From NCBI RefSeq assembly GCF_026151205.1, contig NC_087077.1, positions 14,170,983 through 14,234,982 on the forward strand: a DNA stretch of 64,000 nt, in the 5' to 3' direction. Every line of letters begins with the position of its first letter. Positions within the stretch are counted from its first letter, which is position 1. A program made the position numbers and the translations under genes. The notes beneath the pieces were generated by a model. That model was not told the origin of the DNA, did no database searches, and saw nothing but the letters and a program-made list of their open reading frames with translations. This stretch comes from Bolinopsis microptera (Eukaryota > Ctenophora > Tentaculata > Lobata > Bolinopsidae). Shown piece by piece: positions 50,901 through 58,954 of the stretch.

Positions 50901-51626
50901 GATGACAGTATATTCAGATGTGAGGGACATTATTGTTTATGTTCCTGGATTTAAAGATGACAGTATATTCAGATGTGAGGGACATTATTGTTTATGTTCC
51001 TGGATTTAAAGGTGACAGTTTGTTCAGATGTGAGGGACATTGTTGTTCATGTTCCTGGATTTAAAGGTGACAGTATGTTGCAGCTCACAATCAATATGGA
51101 ATTTACTGAGCGGCGCTCAGCCTGTCACTTCGCCATATCTTTATGTAAATGAACACTAAAACATGGGGACCCCAAGTAATATAAAATATGGTAAGAGACG
51201 TCATCACGGATCAGGAAATTGAGCGGCCATCCACAAAAGAAAAGCGGCCGCATTTTTTTCCATCCGTCACAACAAAACAACATAATTTCTTGTTATTTCT
51301 TGTTGCCTTCGTCGCCATCATATCAAAGATCTTGCAATTTTTCAAGTGGGTGCCAAAATTAGAGAAATTCAGTAAACGATGAAAATATCTTTTCCATTTT
51401 GCCAAACATCGATGGTGAAAATGGAGGAAAATGTAAACAACTTTTCGGCATTTTTATCATAACTCAAACGTAATAAAAACTTAAGAAAGAATAAAAACTT
51501 ATGTCCTGAGGAGAATAAATATGGTACACCTCATTATCTCTGATAATTCCCGTTCTTGTTCAATATGTGCCGTTTGGAGTATTTTGTAATATAATAGAAG
51601 GTATGGCAGGGTAATTTCACTAGCTG
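35936..51626 (-). CDS. UVRAG: UVRAG homologue (C-terminal part, 8 exons seen, 5' end not found)
   Basis: Exons, 5' to 3': 51530-51626 (least certain), 50173-50354, 49010-49291, 48702-48867, 44284-44454, 43253-43317, 36632-37352, 35936-36227 (TGA). All junctions are GT-AG with matching phases. The match to UVRAG is strongest in exon 48702-48867 ([20 protein letters not shown]) and exon 44284-44454 ([18 protein letters not shown]), which correspond to the UVRAG/Vps38 C-terminal domain; exons 50173-50354 and 49010-49291 give the coiled coil that pairs with Beclin-1. The 36632 exon is a long Ser/Pro/Thr-rich disordered tail with two SFKSY motifs. UVRAG is a subunit of the VPS34-Beclin-1 complex in endosome and autophagosome maturation. 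The N-terminal C2 domain is missing from the window or unrecognised. Confidence 0.83.
37440..43222. mobile_element. 5.8-kb foldback element with tandem-repeat arms, filling a UVRAG intron
   Basis: Both ends carry AATCCTGGCACAGG in inverted orientation followed by the same roughly 180 bp (ctcacctaaggactggcgct, cggaatcacgccctttttga). Inside, each arm has about two units starting gagatacagacctcagacat and then about 177-bp units (from agcttctgattggagtttaa to tcaagatatctc): about 4-5 in the left arm (37970-38760), 7 in the right (41570-42700). Within the arms, a G-run/C-run pair (38826-38843, 41369-41384) with ttttttgtccgtttttgtcc repeats borders a purine-rich core. Arms of inverted tandem repeats are the hallmark of foldback transposons. 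The intron is 37353-43252, so the element leaves only about 30 and 87 bp of it. No transposase and no certain target duplication are seen. Confidence 0.85.
39255..41240 (+). repeat. 2-kb polypurine (GGA/GGACTGAGGA) tract
   Basis: Nearly pure purine on the plus strand, built from gaggaggaggactgaggagg-like units, with larger internal duplications (for example 39300-39900 resembles 39890-40500). Serine/proline frames on the minus strand and Glu-rich frames on the plus strand are by-products of this composition. It forms the centre of the foldback element. Confidence 0.95.
43318..44283 (-). other. UVRAG intron, no further feature
   Basis: Intron between the exons at 44284-44454 and 43253-43317. 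No conserved exon, RNA gene or complete element was recognised. Confidence 0.5.
44631..44800 (+). repeat. Dispersed repeat with M3-like core, copy 1
   Basis: Shares gatggccgctcaatttcc, gatccgtgatg and an M3-like block (CCTGGGGACCCCAGG, a 7-bp inverted repeat around one base, to CCGCCCAGTTAATTCCATA) with the reverse complement of 51088-51246. The M3-like block has the same position in both copies, so the composite seems to have spread as a unit. Confidence 0.72.
44872..44957 (+). repeat. Repeat ending in a poly-C run, copy 1 (copy 2 at about 48025-48098)
   Basis: Both copies contain ttgagtaattctccatt and atgccattttatgcca directly followed by 14-16 C. No coding capacity. Confidence 0.65.
45289..46302 (-). 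CDS. Class A (rhodopsin-like) G protein-coupled receptor, single exon, 337 aa
   Basis: ATG at 46300-46302, stop at 45289. Seven hydrophobic segments follow an acidic N-terminus. TM1 has the GN motif ([14 protein letters not shown]). A probable disulfide joins Cys in TIFCVGW and Cys in DVYCYYD. The DRY position at the end of TM3 reads SRS ([10 protein letters not shown]). TM6 has ACNLP in place of CWxP. TM7 has NPVLYF, the NPxxY equivalent. A short Arg-rich tail follows. The ligand cannot be told from sequence; it resembles the large orphan receptor sets of cnidarians, which are often intronless. The whole gene is nested in the same-strand UVRAG intron (44455-48701), so it needs its own promoter upstream of 46302. 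Confidence 0.88.
   Translation of the reverse strand: MTTTEPLPPTPNVEEFLSEEQFRIYDTLLAVILTLCTLVGLPGNIVSLLYFYSAKQRSFSNLIYMFVCCIDIGTCIIPIPVMIALYNARRPGIFGETIFCVGWSVVFYYLQLMSMFLVMLMSVSRSIKLIFLFHKIERRFLIVSILLYTGFIIIHNILAELFGGENNYGYSSSDVYCYYDLQEKPFSYIDQLVHNMSIGIPPIVTTTSFIVFFFVLMKKRRTSKTNKRNHQASVTMGIFTILFLACNLPCFLNNILWFMTELSYKSEYPEPFYANKFMFFYSWLISDVFCTALNAALNPVLYFCRMKNLRDWVRSRVQGTAREHSMNLSARSTDSAI
46303..47004. other. Non-coding DNA upstream of the GPCR
   Basis: AT-rich, with no exon seen. It should hold the receptor's promoter, but no clear TATA-type element stands out from the background composition. Confidence 0.4.
47008..47474. mobile_element. Palindromic MITE with TTACGTAA ends
   Basis: Left end GGGGTCGTTCACATATTACG (then TAATCA) is matched in reverse at the right end (tgattacgtaataagtga, near 47455-47474), and several internal ttacgtaatca motifs and C-runs lie between. 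The same left end recurs at 63321-63346. Such ends are known from IS-like ISL2EU/PIF-related families; the assignment is tentative. Confidence 0.6.
48025..48098 (+). repeat. Repeat ending in a poly-C run, copy 2
   Basis: See 44872-44957: the same cttgagtaattctccatt and gccattttatgccag blocks and terminal C-run. Confidence 0.65.
48247..48554. mobile_element. hAT-type non-autonomous element (308 bp)
   Basis: Ends CAGTGGCGGAACGAAGG and AACGTTACGCCACTG; flanks gtacgtat and gtacgtac match in 7 of 8 bases. Related to 30301-30616. Contains long G runs; no transposase. Lies in the UVRAG intron just before exon 48702-48867. Confidence 0.82.
49292..50172 (-). other. UVRAG intron, no further feature
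   Basis: Intron between exons 50173-50354 and 49010-49291. No exon, RNA gene or defined element recognised. Confidence 0.5.
50672..51080. repeat. 55-bp minisatellite, about 7.4 copies
   Basis: Direct tandem copies of a 55-bp unit starting ggatttaaaggtgacagt and ending ttcatgttcct at 50672, 50727, 50782, 50837, 50892, 50947, 51002 and (partial) 51057. It lies in the UVRAG intron between exons 51530-51626 and 50173-50354. Confidence 0.93.
51088..51246 (-). repeat. Dispersed repeat with M3-like core, copy 2
   Basis: Inverted partner of 44631-44800; contains ctgagcggcgctcagcctgt and ggggaccccaag in window orientation. Abuts the 55-bp minisatellite. Confidence 0.7.
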
Positions 51627-54600
51627 CTGTGGGTCAGATCATTGGCAAATGATCAAATTAGGTAGATTATGAGAATGATAGCCCATTCACTTCTCTCTTT
51701 TATATCGGTATTCGGGAAAAAATGCCTGCCAGAAATTAGTATCTTTGTGACCACTAAGACTGAACTATTTCGGGGATGTTGATTTCTGAAAGTCCTGCAG
51801 AAAAATGATACAGAAGCCAAGAAAAAAACTACAAACATTTTAATGAACTCAAGACTTGAGTTCATTAGCTACAATGATTTGTCAAATCTCGGAACAAATT
51901 ACCGGAATTGCCAGTAAATGCCGTTATGAACTCATCATCACAACATTATGGAACCGGCATGGGGTGGCTCTGAAGTATTTCTCTCTAAATTATTTCTCGA
52001 ATCACAATTTTTTGTTGCAACAAATTCTCAAGAATTCACAATCGAATCAGCACTCTTTTCATGATCAGCCTATTTTTCAAAACTTTTACCGTAAACTTCT
52101 TCCGTCACGGTTCAAGCCAGTTTCAAGAGTTTTTAGCTTCCTTAATATCCTTATTAATTTTTATGGGATAATATGCGATCATCCGAGAATATACCAGGAG
52201 ACTAAATCTGGCCACGTCGCAACATCCCATAATAAATAAATTCCTATCGTACGACAAGAGCAAGAAACAATGTTAGGACAGGAGCGGACTAATGAGCTAT
52301 TAAAAAGCAGTGAATTATTGTCTTGCACAGGCGACAGGGACCATGTAAGAAATTTAATCTGCAGATTTCAGAAGACCTGCAATGCAATATTATGATCGAA
52401 TCAAAGTTCATTTATTTTAAGAACAAATTACAAAGTTACAACAGATTAAGGGTCAATTCATGCGGATCAAGATAATCAGGGATAAATATTTCTTGTAGAA
52501 ATGTTTGGAAATAAATAGATTCAAAAGCTTCCCCTACAGCTCAGTAGCCACGTACCAAGCTTTGGATTTCGGCGGATTATGACCACCCGGGAAAATCTCA
52601 AAACTTCTGCAGAACTAAACTTTGGGATATAATAAGGAAATGTGGGGTTTAATTATCTTGTAACTGCCAGAGTAAATTACAGTTATATTAAGATTTTTTA
52701 AAAAAGAAGGGGATGCTAGAACTTTAGTGAAGTATACTCAAACATTTTATACACCACGTCATGTAGAAGATTAGTTTTATATTTATAATGCTTTGGACAC
52801 GAAGTGAAACACACAACGTAAGGCTTGAAATCTTCGTAAAACTGCATCAATAGAGCCTCAAATTATTTGTTAAATATAGTAGTGTTGAAAGTATATATAG
52901 TTTTATATTTAGTACTGTCGTTTAATTTACACCACATTCTTAATAAATATAGTTTATCTTGCGGCATGTGCGTTTTGTGGTGTAATGGTAGTAAGTACAC
53001 ATGTTAACAACATATTTTCTCGGGAAAAGAACACGGGATTATTTGATACTCTCAATTTATTTCTATCATATCATGTAAACAGGGATTGGCTAGTTAGAGG
53101 CGGTCCGTGTAGGCCTTACACTGTGCTTTCAGCAATACTCATACGCACACCATCGTGGAGTAAGCATTCTGATGCTTCTATAAATCTCAGTATTTTTAAA
53201 TATCACTAGCTTAGCTTGGTGTTGCAAGGTTACATAATTATTAAAAAAAGAGCTGGGATCAGCCGAAATATTCATAGGTTAAGTAATAGTTTTAGATCTG
53301 TTCACTTCTTAATTAAATCATCTGTACTTGTTACTCCCATCTCTAGGTTGGCGACCCGGTCCTTATAAATGGAGGAAATTTGACTGGCAGAAAATGTAAC
53401 GTCTCTTGTGTAAAATATGTAGAATGCTCTTTATATTTCAGTATAACATTGCAGTTTAGCCCCTCTTGTATTCTGGGACCTAATGTATCGTGCTTTCAAT
53501 TTTTAATGCCATCATAAATTATGAACCGCTATGCATGTTCACAGTAAAATGGAACCATGCGGCAAATTTGCAAACAGGTTTAGTATATAAAAACGGTTCA
53601 CACCATTGAGGATATATTGTTAAAGGGGTGTAAAATAATAACTCTATCCAATAAGACCCAATAATAGAAGATGAAGAACACTTCCTTAGAACATGTCCCA
53701 GGTACCATTCCAGTAAGACTAACATAAAGGAGCCCACAAAGTCTTTGCTATTTCATGACATGATTCACATGAAGAGCCTCTTTCTTCCGGAGCATATAGT
53801 GGAATTCACCAAGTTCGTCGCTCAGCTTTGCAGAATACGATTTCCTATCAAGAAGAAACACGAAAATTAGTGTCACAGTACGAGACATCACCATTCCTCT
53901 GCAGCCCCTTCATTTGCACTTTACATTTGCATTCCACTCCACCTCAATCACATCGTCGACTCCTTTACCACACCCACACGGACATATCTCAAGCATCTTC
54001 ATTCTTCACAATTCACGTTGTTTTTCTGTAAGGTTCTGCGTGCTTTTCTATCTCTTTGTTAGCTATTAGCCTGAACGATGCGATATGCACTCGCCTTTAG
54101 AGCAACATCATGAGTCATGACTTACTCTTGGTTTAAACACCTTAACGGTAACGGATCTTCTACTTGGATTTCGGACTGTGACTTTTTAGCAACGTTGATC
54201 TGACATTATTTCACTGCAATATAGATCTATTCCTTGTAAACCTTGTAATCCTTGTGAACCTTGAAATCATCAGATACTCAGGTAACATGTGGCGGGTCAC
54301 GAACTAAAAATTAAAATTAATGATAACTTACAAAATTCAGCAATGCAGGCGATTAGTCTTTTGCAAAAAACGTATCATATTGTTAAAACAGAGTCACGAT
54401 CCTCACAATTCTGTTACCCGAGAATTTCTACATGGTTAATACCAGCTAGACGTACAGGTCTCCTCCTATAATGTTCTAGAAAGGTACAAAATCAGGACAG
54501 GAAATTGAAAAATTAGGGCGGTTCGGTAGTTTTTCACGTCAAGGGTGGCACATGACTTGAAAAAACAAAGTTTGAATTTCTCAAACTCCGGCGATCTTTT

Positions 54601-54672
54601 CAAATAGTAATTAGATTTGAGCATGCAATTTAGCCAGGAGAGATTCCCCCGATGGGTCACTATTAGTTCAAA
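51627..54672. other. Gene-poor stretch with two weak minus-strand exon candidates
   Basis: The missing UVRAG 5' exons should lie here or beyond. Candidate 52538-52606 (acceptor ctgcag, donor GTAGGG) encodes FEIFPGGHNPPKSKAWYVAT; candidate 53754-53845 encodes KLSDELGEFHYMLRKKEALH before a stop. Neither could be matched to UVRAG or another family, and no phase-consistent chain could be built. Everything else is AT-rich with no exon seen. Confidence 0.3.
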
Positions 54673-57282
54673 ATGTTTGTCGCTGTTACCCTACTATTTG
54701 TAGGACTAGCTGCTACTGTTACAGCCGATGACAGCAGTGATGCTCTTGGATACGGATTGCCAGGACTGCCTCCGCGGTCAAGACGAATTGTCAGCGGTCT
54801 CTCGTGTCAGAACACTGCCGCCTTTGCTCTGACTGGAGCTCTAGAGATAGGTTACCAAAGGTTAACTGGGAATACACCTGTGAAGTTGGCTGAGCAGGAA
54901 ATAATAGATTGCTTCAGCTCTGGTTGCTTTCAGCCTAAATTTGGGATCAACCATCTAGCAAAGTGGTTGACCATCCAGCAGAGACTTTCTTCTGAGGCTG
55001 AATACTCAAACTTCTTCGGAGCTGGAGATCTCGGAAACAAGAACAAAATCTGTCGAGCAGCCCTAGCTCCCAACGCCCTGGAAGTAGAGTTGAAGCTGGA
55101 AAACTCCGAACTGACCCCGATCAAGCCTGATGAAGTGACGATGTGGCTCGAGAAATCAGGGTTCGTGTTCGCCATGATAAGCACCAGTAAGAACAAGTGT
55201 GCCGGGTATTACAATAGAAAAAGCAAGCTCCTCAACACACTGGATGCCTATTGGAACAAGTACCGGGATTCCGACAAGGATGGATTTATTGACGGTTATG
55301 AGGGCTGGTTGACTGGAAATGAGGGTCACGTGGTGGAGGGGGAGAGTACCGTCTACACCGACACCGATGTTCTGATCGTGGGTACGCACACGGACGGAAA
55401 TGACGAGTACTACGTTGTCAGAGACAGCAGGGGTGACATCTGGATGAGAAGGGGACATTTCCTGATCCGTAAAGGTGGTAATATCTGTGGTATTGAGAAC
55501 CACTTGAAATCTGCGGAAGTTGTCCTGGTGGAAAGAGAAGGACATGATCCAGTGACCAACTGTCCAGACCACTCACCTAAGTGGTGCGCTGAAACTAAGA
55601 CCTGTACTGGAGCAAACCAGGACTGTGTGGTTAACGAAACACCTGATGTTCTCGGATACGATCCTGAAACATCTGCTCCAGCCAACAAGGCCAAAGTGTG
55701 GGACTTCTCCGGGCGACCAGAATGCCAAGACAAACCTAGCTACGAGGCTATCTGTTCGGAGCTTGGAAAGTCTTGGAAGAACTGCATGAACGAGAAAGTA
55801 CAAAAAGTGTGTGCTGGAACTTGTTTGGTTTGTGCACGAGACACCTGCGAGGATCACGGCACTGTTCCAGGACAGTGTGAACAGTACTCCAGATTCTGTA
55901 AGGTAGCAGGAGTGATGGCAATGTGCGGTAAAACCTGCCAAATACATCCCAGTGATTGTGGCTCCATGGAGGTCAACATCTACCTGCTGTCTGGACTCTC
56001 AAAGCCGTCCATGGGATCGTGTTACGCACCTGTTATTGAGAACGGACGTGTCCTTAACAGCGGTATGCTACAAAATGGGGACAAGTTGGAGATTACGTGT
56101 GATTCTGGGTTTAACCTGGTTGGTGAACAGAATTACTGTGTCCTTCAGAATATGTACGGGCCTGACAGTAGGATCATGCAGAGCTGTGTTCAAACTGGAG
56201 GTGAGGACTGGAATGGGAACGGAAAGAACTACAACGGTAACAAGGACAAATCAGTGCAGCAGAGTCCGTGTAAGAACTGGAGAGAGGTGATTGTAAAGGG
56301 AACATTTAACCCAACACGACTAGAAGTAAGCTACGGACGAGCTGCCATGAAACAAGGGTCAAGTCTCAATCACAACTATTGCAGGAATCCTGAGGGAGCC
56401 GCACCAGTTCCTTGGTGCTTCGCCTCCGATATTGATCTGAACGTCTACGTAGGCATGGAGATCATATTCACCGGCATGGACCCACCAGAGGACGGTATCC
56501 TCAGAATTGACACCAGTGAGGTGATGTACTGTGAGCTACTGCCACGATGTGGAGGTGATTACTGTGCCAACGCTGCCAATGACCCTGTAGTGGAAATCTT
56601 CTGTTACTCTGACAATCCTAAAGGTGCCTGTAGCCTGGACAAGATCTCGAACGAATGGATGCAGCGGTATTGCCCTCGAATGTGTTGCGCAGAGGCTTCC
56701 AAGTGCGAAGAAACTCCGGAAGATTCAGGATTTGTATTTGACTTCGGAGACGATTCCGGCTTTGGTGACGGAGGAGATGATTTCGGAGGAGACGATTCCG
56801 GCTTTGAAGATTTCGGAGGAGACGATTCTGGATTTGACGATTTCGGAGATGATTCGGGCTTTGACGATTTCGGAGATGATTCTGGCTTTGACGATTTCGG
56901 AGGAGACGATTCGGGCTTTGGTGATTTCGGAGGAGACGATTTTGGAGGAGACAATTTTGGAGAAGATGATTTCGGAGGAGATGATGGTTTCGGTGATTTC
57001 GGAGGAGATGATGGTTTTGGTGATTTAGAAGGAGACAATTTTGGAGGGGATGATTCCGGCTTTGGGGATTTCGGAGGAGATGATTTCGGAGGAGATGATT
57101 TCGGAGGAGATGATTTTAGAGGAGATGATTTCGGAGGAGACGATTTCGGAGGAGACGATTTTGGGGGAGATGATTTCGGAGGAGACGATTTCGGAGGAGA
57201 TGATTTCGGAGGAGACGATTTCGGAGGAGACGATTTCGGAGGAGACGATTTCGGAGGTGACGATTTCGGCTTCGACTTTTGA
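54673..57282 (+). CDS. Secreted pseudo-papain/ShKT/sushi/kringle protein with Asp-rich repeat tail (gene A, 869 aa)
   Basis: Intronless. Signal peptide (about 1-18), then almost directly a papain-fold domain (about 38-290) with no inhibitor propeptide. Aligned to C1A proteases, the catalytic Cys is Thr48 (CQNTAAF for CGSCWAF), His is Thr231 (DTDVLIVG), Asn is Asp251 (RDSRG) and the oxyanion Gln is also lost, so peptidase activity is not expected. A 12-residue EF-hand-type loop DSDKDGFIDGYE (199-210) sits inside the domain. Then come a small Cys cluster (297-318), ShKT (351-387), a second ShKT-like module (392-429), sushi (450-505), kringle (about 513-626; NHNYCRNPEG, PWCF), a ShKT-like module (626-672) and an acidic DDFGG/DDSGF tail (685-869). 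Probable secreted or extracellular matrix protein binding Ca2+. Tandem paralogue of 58955-62365. Confidence 0.93.
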   Translation: MFVAVTLLFVGLAATVTADDSSDALGYGLPGLPPRSRRIVSGLSCQNTAAFALTGALEIGYQRLTGNTPVKLAEQEIIDCFSSGCFQPKFGINHLAKWLTIQQRLSSEAEYSNFFGAGDLGNKNKICRAALAPNALEVELKLENSELTPIKPDEVTMWLEKSGFVFAMISTSKNKCAGYYNRKSKLLNTLDAYWNKYRDSDKDGFIDGYEGWLTGNEGHVVEGESTVYTDTDVLIVGTHTDGNDEYYVVRDSRGDIWMRRGHFLIRKGGNICGIENHLKSAEVVLVEREGHDPVTNCPDHSPKWCAETKTCTGANQDCVVNETPDVLGYDPETSAPANKAKVWDFSGRPECQDKPSYEAICSELGKSWKNCMNEKVQKVCAGTCLVCARDTCEDHGTVPGQCEQYSRFCKVAGVMAMCGKTCQIHPSDCGSMEVNIYLLSGLSKPSMGSCYAPVIENGRVLNSGMLQNGDKLEITCDSGFNLVGEQNYCVLQNMYGPDSRIMQSCVQTGGEDWNGNGKNYNGNKDKSVQQSPCKNWREVIVKGTFNPTRLEVSYGRAAMKQGSSLNHNYCRNPEGAAPVPWCFASDIDLNVYVGMEIIFTGMDPPEDGILRIDTSEVMYCELLPRCGGDYCANAANDPVVEIFCYSDNPKGACSLDKISNEWMQRYCPRMCCAEASKCEETPEDSGFVFDFGDDSGFGDGGDDFGGDDSGFEDFGGDDSGFDDFGDDSGFDDFGDDSGFDDFGGDDSGFGDFGGDDFGGDNFGEDDFGGDDGFGDFGGDDGFGDLEGDNFGGDDSGFGDFGGDDFGGDDFGGDDFRGDDFGGDDFGGDDFGGDDFGGDDFGGDDFGGDDFGGDDFGGDDFGGDDFGFDF

Positions 57283-57298
57283 GGTGAAAACTTCCTGG

Positions 57299-57304
57299 AA
57301 TAAA
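57299..57304 (+). terminator. Poly(A) signal of gene A
   Basis: AATAAA 17 bases after the stop codon, within a 3' UTR segment (aacatgaacgccaaaaacta) that gene B shares. Confidence 0.6.
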
Positions 57305-58954
57305 CATGAACGCCAAAAACTATGAACCAGGCATCGGCTGAACTAGATAATCGGGAAATTTTCGTTTAAAATATTTTCTGACAAATCCAATGTCTCAAAA
57401 CTTAAGGATTTTGACAAGTTTAGAGGGATTTTCAAGGGTTTGTGTAATTTTATTGGGGTCCGTTGGATAAAAAAGTGTTTTATACAGTTTGAGACAATTC
57501 TAAAATTAAATTAAATGGGAATTATAGGGTAGAGTTTTACAGGATACCTCTGTGAACGTCAGATATTTTAACCGACAATTATGTGATTTTAATTCTATCA
57601 GTGATTGTTGAAATTTGATGATATTAATGTTATTGTTATGACCTGGTTTGATTCTATTCATGGGCAACGCAACGATAGTAATTATATTTATCTCAATGTT
57701 GTTTGCTAACTCACGACGAATTTAATTAACTTCCACGACATGCCCTCTGATTTGTCCTGTCTTCTATTTCCTAGATGTTTCAGCCTCCGCAAATATCCCG
57801 TCCTCTTAACAAAAAATGTAAATGAATCAGTCTCCTGCAAAATTGGTTCAGCAAAATATATTTAATCAATAAGACACGACGAAGAATAAAGCGATCGTAA
57901 AAATGGCAGTGTAAAACTGGAAACAAAGTACGAAATTCAGTTCCATATTGCGTGTTAGGTTGTTTGGTTTTTGTGTTTTAACCTAGCCGACGATCACAAA
58001 TTTAGTGGTTAATTCCGTTTACATCTTTTGAATTTAGACTTACATTCCATTCCCTGTGACCACTAGTGACGGGTGCTAATTCTAAGTAAGGTTTATTTTG
58101 AGAATTGTGGAACCAGGTAATACGAAAAATTTACATATTCATCTTTCCTAGAGCTTCAGATCAGCATAAACACTTGGATATGACGATAAAATCACCATTT
58201 TTAACAGTATGTTCGCAGATGTCAGTAGTAATCATGGATGAAAGCTTTAGAAAAACGCGCTTGTGCGAACAATGAACTCTTATTTAGAAGAGAATTGGAA
58301 ATCTCAAACTACGGATCCGGCCAACCCGTACTTGACACAGAATTAGAATACCCTGACCTTACATCCCGCAACTCTTTGACTGCCGGTTGCATTGAGTCGT
58401 GGCATCGTGTTGAGTCATTGCTATCTTTATCTTTAGAGCGACACGAGAGCATCCTGAATCTTGATCTGATGTCCCATAGATATTGTCACGCACATCGGTC
58501 ATGCCTCATGGTTGAACCACATGACTTCGCACGGAACTTTCCCAGGGTGCGATCTATTTTGAGCACAGGGTGAGCGTGAAGGTCCCCCCCCCCCCCCCCC
58601 GTGAAGGTGACCGGATACCTTTCCTTTCAAGACGCTAATCATCTGTGAAATAATACTCAGGGGAAGCGTGAAGGTGACCGGATACCTTTCCTTTCAAGAC
58701 GCTAATTATCTGTGAAATAATACACAGGGGGAGCTGGAGGGTGCGTGTAATGTGAATAGTCGAGGAAGTGACACGTAGGGATGCAAACTCGGACTGGGTA
58801 ACGGCTTGTAATAATACTGCAGCAGACAATTTTGATTGAATTTACTCTGCACTGGCTAATTCAAATCCTGCAACAAGTCGTCCAACGTAATTTGATTTTA
58901 GAGCGTCCCACGACTTTAGGAAGTGAATGAAGCTCATTACTTTCCTTGTTGAAC
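57305..58954. other. Spacer between the two tandem genes
   Basis: No firm gene. A 111-codon frame (58238-58573) with ordinary composition is present, but has no recognisable domain and no support. A tandem duplication of about 72 bp (gtgaaggtgaccggatacct ... aataatac) lies at 58600-58735 next to a 16-17 base C run. The promoter of gene B must be within the last few hundred bases; no unambiguous TATA box was seen. Confidence 0.4.
58600..58735. repeat. Tandem duplication, about 72-bp unit, two copies
   Basis: Both units contain ctttcctttcaagacgctaa and ctgtgaaataatac; they differ at few positions and follow a C run. Confidence 0.8.

Noticed and set aside
52978-53060. tRNA-like A box (gtggtgtaatggtagtaag)
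   Set aside because: No B box, no cloverleaf and no acceptor stem pairing follow it.
56604-57325. Similar alternative frames over the tail of gene A
   Set aside because: Shadow frames of the same repeat.
58238-58573. 111-codon plus-strand frame between genes A and B
   Set aside because: No domain, no paralogue beside gene A and no supporting signals; kept only as a remark in the spacer entry.
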